NCBI RefSeq assembly: GCF_963576615.1
Contig: NC_088717.1
Span: forward strand, 12,549,559-12,613,558
Direction: 5' to 3'
Length of the DNA: 64,000 nucleotides
Source: Watersipora subatra
Lineage: Eukaryota; Bryozoa; Gymnolaemata; Cheilostomatida; Watersiporidae
Part shown: positions 57,659 to 64,000 of the stretch, in pieces
Layout: each line of letters begins with the position of its first letter
How positions within the stretch are numbered: the stretch's first letter is position 1
Program-made: the position numbers and the translations under genes
The notes under the pieces: model-generated
What the model saw: only the letters and a program-made list of their open reading frames with translations
Told to the model about the DNA's origin: nothing
The model's database searches: none

Positions 57659-57990
57659 AGTACTTATGACTTACCTATCATGAGTTCTTGTGTTAATAAC
57701 CTGATGATTTTATAACTGGCAGGTAGATACTTTGTTGCTTCAAAAAACGAATCATTTATATTTTTATATGCACAGATTGCCTTTGTTACATTAGCAAAAG
57801 CAGCTCGTGCTGATAGATTTTACCTATGGTCATTTGCGTCTTGTGCGCGATTCACGTCATCATGGCTACACTATGCATAATGTAGTCAGTGTCGATTGGT
57901 TTATGACAACTGTTTCACATCTTTAAAGTTACTAAAACACCAAAATGCACCATTGACTTGTTCTGAGTAAGATTAATAATAATAATCATG

Positions 57991-58008
57991 AATAAATAGA
58001 TGAATAAA
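57991..58008 (+). terminator. possible polyadenylation signals of the Ly6-type gene
   Basis: Two AATAAA hexamers (57991 and 58003) lie about 330 nt after the stop codon of the Ly6-type gene. They are the first clear candidates downstream; use is inferred. Confidence 0.4.
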
Positions 58009-58419
58009 AACTTGCAAGTGAAATAATACAACCTTTCTCTTTAAATTTTCTATATTTAATGTTTTCATTATATCTATATATACTTCTCAAAGTGTGTCCA
58101 TTTGTATGCATTACGGCTATAGCTATTAAAATCTCGGAATAAAGAATCCATACCAAAGAAGATTCAATCTTAGACCCTACCATTTGCTAGTCAGACGCCC
58201 TAATCAATAGGCCGCAAAGAACGAGTTGATAGCTTGCCGATATAAGCTGCTATATGAGAGCACATACCCAACAGCTTTACATACCACGCAGGGTGATTGC
58301 ATAAGTAAGTGATTGTCATTAGTTAGCTTACTAAAATTTTCCATTGGGAATCTGCAAGGCTAATAGCAAGTGGCAGGCAACTCTCATTACTTCTCATTGT
58401 TTATAAGCTGATTTTTAAT

Positions 58420-58451
58420 ACTCGGGCGACGCCGGGTAGCACCGCTAGTTT
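58420..58451 (+). mobile_element. Helitron 3' terminus
   Basis: CTCGGGCGACGCCGGGTAGC followed by ACCGCTAG and T: the same hairpin-plus-CTAG end as at 1.8 kb. It lies downstream of the Ly6-type gene; 5' end not found. Confidence 0.72.
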
Positions 58452-59109
58452 AACATAAGAACATAAAAATGCCCAGGCAAACAGGCATACACTCGCAATA
58501 CACAAATAAGACTTATCGATATTGCTTGTTAATAATACTAGTGCATGCAACTACCACCTAAATGTTTGGCTATGGCAGCAAAAGCTTTTGTGAAAACCTC
58601 ATCAAGTCTAAACTTATGCAGTTACTTTGTTTCAAAGCCAGAAGAGTTAGTAATTATATTTTAGTACTTTATATTCATGCAGACAGACGAAAAACTTATA
58701 AAAAAGGTTACACATGAGTTTTCAAGGTTACCTAAGCTGTAAAGAGTCCTCAACGTTTTTTATATTGTAATAATTAATCACTTAACAAAACTCACTGCAA
58801 TATAATGAAAATATGTTTAACTGAGTTCTGAGTCAGTGCTGTAAGGTGCCTCTTGCGGGAGTGTTTTATAATTTTACTACCAAGTATGCGCTTACTGACT
58901 GTAAGTTATACTAGTGTAAGTACTATTAAATTGTCTGAGGTAAGTTAAGAACATGCTATTGGTTAGTTACTCCGATCTTCTTTACCTTCCATTACATCAT
59001 TAACTGTTCATCAGTGTTAGTTGATGGTGTTAAAACTCAGTAACGAAAATACCATCCAAATACCTGTATACTCACAGTGAATATACAGACAAAAATAGAT
59101 ATCTATATT

Positions 59110-59510
59110 TTAAAATGTAGAAACATTGAAGTACGAACTACTAATAAGTGAAAATCTTTTATAAAATACACTTTAGCATTCTATCAGCACATGTAGTCTC
59201 TGATGATGTATGATTTTTCATAAAACTTAAATTAGCATGAGCATCCATGCAGGTTCATGCTGACATCTTAGTGAGTTCAACATCAGGAAGGCTGTAGTTT
59301 CAGAGAGCAAGGGTCCTACAGCAAAAACCCCTCTATCAATCATTTTAATTGCACCTTTATCCCTTGTGGAATTTATATATTGTTGCTAGCATGCTTGGTA
59401 AACACAGATATAATTTCCTTCTGTCACATTGTGTAGGCATAAAGTGAGTTACCACATATGTCACTCCTAGCATGTATCTCTGATTAGGACATATCATCTG
59501 TATAAATACC
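59110..59510 (+). repeat. locally dispersed repeat, copy 2 of 3
   Basis: Collinear with 53900-54345 (GATGATGTATGATTTTTCAT, AGGCTGTAGTTTCAGAGAGC, TGGAATTTATATATTGTTGC). It stops about 50 bp before the hAT insertion. Confidence 0.6.
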
Positions 59511-59709
59511 TGTATTTCATACATATTTTAGTCAAAATTGCTGTTCTATGATCTACAGCCCAGGTGCCCAAATGGAGGCCCGCGGACCTGATCAGGCCCT
59601 CCAGCTGTTTTCATCAGGCCTCCCAGCGGTTGTAATTTTTTTATTGTTTTGCCAATTTTAAAGAGTTTGTTTGGCAATGCATTATTGTTATTGTATCAGT
59701 AGTAATTAT

Positions 59710-60146
59710 TACCGTACTTTTTGAACTATTAACTGCACCGCTATATAAGCTGCATCTGATTTATTTAAAAAAACAGTTATAAAACAATACATAAGCAGCA
59801 CCTTTTCTACATGCCGCATAACTCATGACGGTGCTTTTAACACATCAATAACTTTGCTAGTTAAAACGAAACAGTTCTGTTAGGCACTGTTTTGTATGAA
59901 GTTATTAACCAACGCTTTTTAACCTAGTACTGCAGAACAGTACCGTTAGGCATTGTTTCACTTTTTTCTTTCACCCCTTGAGGCGCACTAGCCGGAGATT
60001 CCGGTTAATGCGCCCTAGCGGTATAAGAAAAAACTCGCAGAATAGCTGCAGCCTCTAATGTAATATAAATCAGCCTCTAATATAAATCAGATGCATGGCT
60101 CAGAACATCGGACAAAAGTAGCGGTTAATAGTTCGAAAGGTACGGT
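59710..60146. mobile_element. TA-bounded MITE (TACCGTAC family), nested in the hAT element
   Basis: It starts TACCGTACTTTTTGAACTAT and ends ATAGTTCGAAAGGTACGGTA, inverted repeats of about 20 bp. Internal sequence matches the copy at 45012-45414, including the ACAATACATAAGC block and GCGCCCTAGCGGT near the right half. It has no coding capacity. Confidence 0.8.
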
Positions 60147-60367
60147 AGTTATTTGAAATCACTTGACCTGTATTATTGACAATACTGAAGTTTAGTTTTG
60201 CATTAGTGTGGGGATTTCTCAGCATAAATTGTTTGATTAGAGAATATCCAACAGTCCCCGTTCGATATTGGTTCAACTTAAGTTTTTTACCTACAGGGAG
60301 TTTCCCAGCTTGCATTTTCAAGACTTCGACTATGACTAATGACTTAAAAAATAATTCATAAGCAATC

Positions 60368-62350
60368 ATGGCTAGGAGATTAGTAGACAGAGAAAACCGA
60401 CGTTTTAATCCAGACTGGACAACGCAATTCTTTTTTCATGAAGAAAAAGGAAAACTCATATGTTTGATATGCAATAATTCAGTTGCTATAAACAAGGTAG
60501 CAAATTTCAAAAGGCATTACACTCAAAACCATCCTGACTATGACGGAAGATTTCCTTCAGGTACAGCTAGGAGGCAGGAACAGTTTCATAGATTAACAAG
60601 GCAGGCTAATGGACAAATGGCTACGATGAGGGGAGCTACAAGCTTACAACAAAGAGTAGCTACTGCTGGTTATGAGTTTTGTTATAAAATTGCCAAGGAA
60701 ATGGCTCCATACAGCCACAGTGAACTGTTCAAAGAATGCATGGTTTCAGCCGTTCAAGCGCTTTACCCTAAAAAGCTAGACATTCAGCAAGCTGTTCAGT
60801 CGGTACCGCTATCTAGGAATACTTGTGCATAGAAGCTATTGCCAATCATGTGACCGAAGGTGTCATATAGAACTTGAACAGGTGTGAATCATTTTCAGTT
60901 GCAGTAGATGAGAGTACTAACATAAACGATGTTGCTCAGCTGAGTGTGTTTGTTCGGTATTATCTCGACAACAAGTTCAGTGAGGACCTTGCAGCGGTTA
61001 TTCCACTGACAGAACGTACGGCTGGAGAAGATATATATCAGGCATTCAAGGTTTACATGGACTCCCATAAAGTGTCAATGCATAAGATAATTTCTGTAGC
61101 AACAAATGGTGCCCCAGCTGTGGTGGGTGTATATTCTAGTTTTGGAAATTGCCTGAAGATAACAATCCTCAGATGGTTGCATTTCATTGTATCATACACG
61201 AAAGCATTCTCTGTGCACAACTGAAATATGAATATAAAAGTCTTAGCTGGACATAATGAAACTAATAAACTTTCCCAGATCAAAATCATCTCTACTACAC
61301 CGCCAGCTTAGAAAATTTCTACAGGAGTCTGATTCTCAGTGTGATAAATTTTTAGTACACAACAATGTCAGGTTAGTACCATATTGCTATTTTCGAATTA
61401 TACCTATTTGACAAACTTATTTTCATTACATTTTGATGAGGTAAAAGAGCACTGCAAAGTTGTGAATATTGTCAATTATTTTTGATATACAATGTACTTT
61501 AATGTACTTGTGCAGATGGCTGAGTAAGGGTAGAGCTTGGCAAAGAGTATGGACTGTAAGACAGCATATTGAGCAGTTTCTAAGCGAGATTGGAGGGGAT
61601 GCAGCAAAACGATTTTTAGAGATTCTCAGATCGGAGCATTCACTGAGAGACATGGCTTTTTTACAGACATTTTGGTTCATCTGAATGACTTAAATTTGAA
61701 GTTGCAGGGCAAAGGTCGTAATGTGGTAGAACTTTGGCAGGCAGTAACATCTTTTAAAGACAAACTCCACTGCTTTTACGAGGACATAAACAGTGATATG
61801 AACTACTTTCCAATCATCAGAGAATTTGCGAATGGTCGTGATGATGTTGTGAACCTTACAGCAGCACGCGCTTTTCTCATGGATGTTTCTTCAGAGATAG
61901 AGCGTCGCTTTCTGCCTTCGATAGTATTAATGACATTATTGAGCTGGTTGCATGCCCATTTCAGGCACATCAGCTTTGAAAAGCCCAAGTAAATAACTTT
62001 TCTCATGTTCAGACAGGTGTGGCAAAACTAGGACTGTGTGATTTAAAGGCAGATAAACTGGCTAAAGCTCAATTTGCTGGGCAAACTATTGTAGGGTTCT
62101 GAATGCAACTTGCTGTCCAGGAAAAGTATCCTACATGTATGCTATGCAATATGGCAGTGCACTTACTTTCTTTAGTACAACCTACTTGTGTGAATCAATG
62201 TTTTCAAAGCTGACATTTATAAAAAGTAGGTATTGGAGTGTACTGACAGAGGAACACACTCAACAACTCTTAGCCATAGCAGTAAGCAAAGATAAACCAG
62301 ATATTGCAGCAATAGCTGCAAAGCAAACTCGCTTCCATGTGTCTCATTAA
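60368..62350 (+). pseudogene. hAT transposase, GTF2IRD2/EPM2AIP1-like, broken by stops and frameshifts
   Basis: The first open frame (60368-60832) has a BED-like zinc finger: CLIC at residues 32-35 and H50/H55. The frame then shifts. At 60874-61224 comes FSVAVDESTNINDVAQLSVF with the catalytic-region DES and TNGAPAVVG. Pieces of CIIHESILCAQ (about 61180) and RWLSKGRAWQRVW (about 61515) follow. At 61672-61992 is VHLNDLNLKLQGKGRN. At 62135-62350 is the C-terminal dimerisation block, TYLCESMFSKLTFIKSRY. Order and content match the hAT transposases related to vertebrate GTF2IRD2. At least four frame changes or stops separate the blocks, so no functional enzyme is made from this copy. Confidence 0.88.
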
Positions 62351-62624
62351 CATTACAGACACTTCACCTGCGCAGTTGATTTTGTTAAGAATAAACCTAC
62401 ATTTGTTGTTATGTTACACCTTGTTACTTTAATGTTTATGTTCATGTATATATGTTTACTTACACAATGCTTAATATACACATACATTTACATATATACA
62501 GCTATATTCATACCTGGCCCTCCTGATAAGGCCTGGTTAACTTTTCGATCCTCCAGCAAAAGTATTTGGGCACCCCTAGTATACAGTAAGTGTCATAGAA
62601 CTTGGTAATCAGTAACAATTCAAA

Positions 62625-62870
62625 AGGTATGATTTTCATACAACTCTAAATATCATAAGCATCTATGCAGGCTCCTACCAACATCTTAGTGAGTTCAACG
62701 AGCAGGAAGGCTGTAGTTTCAGAGAGCAAGGGTCTGAGGCTATAATCTCAGAGAGCCAGGTTCTTACAGCAATAACTTCTCTATCAATTATTTTATCTGT
62801 CAGTCGAGGTAAGTCATTTCAACTTTACTTTTATCTCTTGTGGAACTCACATATTGTTCCTATATTGTTG
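62625..62870 (+). repeat. locally dispersed repeat, copy 3 of 3
   Basis: It starts just past the hAT element and repeats the central block (AGGCTGTAGTTTCAGAGAGC) with a local TCAGAGAG duplication. Confidence 0.6.
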
Positions 62871-62909
62871 TATATATTCACATATATATGCTGTGCCGGA
62901 ATAGAATTC

Positions 62910-63712
62910 TGTGGGTTTGTCAACAGTTACCTCCGAGGTTCTTTGATTGTGTACATTTATTACTGATCAGAAGAAGTTTGTGACCTAAACAGTAAATGAA
63001 CTTATAAGAAATGTGAGACATAAAACAATGTACGCATGTAAAACAATGAACAACGATAAATTAAACTACATATAAAACACAAGACATGAGCTAAATACAT
63101 GATAGTTAAGAAAACATAAAAACTTACAAATAGTGAGGGAAGCGGAATCCTTCCGGCATGAAAGTATTAATATAGATATAAATTCGGCTTCTGGCGTGTG
63201 CGATAAAATCTGACAGTGATGCTTTAACGATCGTCACTGTCAGCCAAAGCAGTTAAAAATGTTGCTTTTATAATCTCATGATGTTATAAAACTGATTGTT
63301 GCACACAGCCAGATAAAAACTTGGTCAGCCGACACCTTGGTTAAAACTAACTTGGGTGTCGCACAAGATACACGAAAGCCTCAGCTTGATCTCTAATTGT
63401 ATGACATAATTTAAGGACTACAGATAGCTATATTTGTGCACACATATAATTAATAGATTTAAATATCTCCTTCGCATTAATACATGTAGCTATAAAATTG
63501 AACAATAGACAAGACAAAATTAAAAAGTATGACACATTCTAATACACCGACAGGGTGGACTTGATGCGAAGGAGATTTAAAACAAACAAGATCAAGACTG
63601 TACATAGTCCCCTTAAAAAATTTGGTTGAACTGTCGTTGTTAGTGAAGTGACATGAGATAATGATGGCTGGAGGAAGATGATAAGATTGAAACTGAACAG
63701 TGGTAACACCAC
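62910..63712 (-). mobile_element. probable 3' LTR region of the BEL/Pao element (boundaries uncertain)
   Basis: Downstream of the BEL/Pao stop codon, the minus strand has a purine-rich patch and TGTTACCACTG near 63710. A candidate ACCCACA end lies near 62912, so an LTR of about 0.8 kb is plausible. Inside is a short inverted repeat (TCTCCTTCGCAT at 63466 with ATGCGAAGGAGA at 63564). Without the 5' LTR the ends cannot be fixed. Confidence 0.3.
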
Positions 63713-63820
63713 CGCTCAGGGGATCAACCACAGAGATATCCTCCTAGTTTACAATATAAAAGAAAAGAACATTACAACATATAAAAGAAATATACAGTAT
63801 AGAATACAAACATACCTAAA

Positions 63821-64000
63821 CTACAGATCATTTACATCTACCAAAAGTCCTAGTTTTTTAACACTACAGGTCACTACAATGTCTGGGGAACCCCTGTACA
63901 CGTGGACCTTCCCATCTACCCGAGTGTTCTTATAGGCTATGGATACTTTGCGGACCACACCATCACTGCTAGGATATACTGCTACAAAGTAACCTTGTCG
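63821..64000 (-). CDS. C-terminal end of a BEL/Pao retrotransposon polyprotein (DUF5641-type), partial
   Basis: From the right edge the minus strand is open for 59 codons to TAG at 63821. It contains GYFVAVYPSSDGVVRKVSIA, YKN and VDGKVHVYRGSPDIVVTCSV, ending VKKLGLLVDVNDL. The GVVRKVxIxYKN block after the integrase core is the usual C-terminal (DUF5641) region of BEL/Pao integrases. No break is seen in this part; protease, RT, RNase H and the integrase core would lie beyond 64000. Confidence 0.72.
   Translation of the reverse strand, partial: RQGYFVAVYPSSDGVVRKVSIAYKNTRVDGKVHVYRGSPDIVVTCSVKKLGLLVDVNDL

Larger units (their letters stand above)
59559..62578 (+). mobile_element. hAT transposon (Charlie/Buster-like), decayed, about 3 kb
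   Basis: The ends read CCCAGGTGCCCAA on the left and TTGGGCACCCCTA on the right, near-matching 13-bp inverted repeats of the YAGGGGTGCCCAA type. Flanks ATCTACAG and GTATACAG agree at 6 of 8 positions and fit an 8-bp hAT target duplication with central TA. Inside lie decayed transposase frames and a 437-bp MITE inserted at 59710-60146, before the transposase start. The imperfect target duplication and broken frames show an old copy. Confidence 0.85.

Overview
The window is nuclear DNA of an animal, most likely an AT-rich marine invertebrate. I cannot place the phylum from sequence alone. The signs are short exons with GT/AG junctions, a five-exon cytosolic ribosomal protein gene, a WW-PDZ scaffold gene, a Ly6/uPAR surface protein gene, and very dense DNA transposons, Helitrons, tRNA-derived SINEs and one BEL/Pao retroelement. 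Nothing bacterial (operons, Shine-Dalgarno sites, CRISPR arrays) is present.

Three host genes can be reconstructed. (1) At 2136-6476, minus strand, two consecutive exons of a FRMPD-like gene encode a WW domain running into a PDZ domain; the rest lies off the left edge or was not recognised. (2) At 34176-40027, minus strand, is a complete RPS3 (uS3) gene: 5 coding exons, 244 codons, a TOP-like promoter start, a polyA signal and a possible intronic box C/D snoRNA. (3) At 56256-57658, plus strand, is a three-exon gene for a GPI-anchored three-finger (Ly6/uPAR) protein of 174 residues. Between 18 and 34 kb are several short protein-like stretches on both strands that I cannot name. They include an open 72-codon stretch with a membrane-like segment (20331-20547), a spliced-looking start exon whose donor junction has been reiterated as a minisatellite (32931-33155), and a plus-strand region that looks like decayed coding sequence (about 32.2-33.8 kb).

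Most of the remainder is mobile DNA. It includes pogo/Tigger-like non-autonomous elements bounded by TA, a TTAA-flanked foldback element (4515-5377), and a decayed piggyBac element (40554-42310) with a MITE inserted exactly at its edge. There are TA-flanked MITEs nested in one another (44821-46023), a three-copy Helitron/Helentron-like family (26.4, 30.1 and 51.8 kb), two classical Helitron 3' ends, and a decayed hAT element with GTF2IRD2-like transposase (59559-62578) that itself carries a MITE. The 3' end of a BEL/Pao element sits at the right edge. A near-perfect 2.2-kb inverted repeat of a pogo-like element (47734-49938) could fold into a hairpin of about 1 kb.

The host genes do not form a pathway; they are unrelated neighbours separated by repeat-filled introns and spacers.
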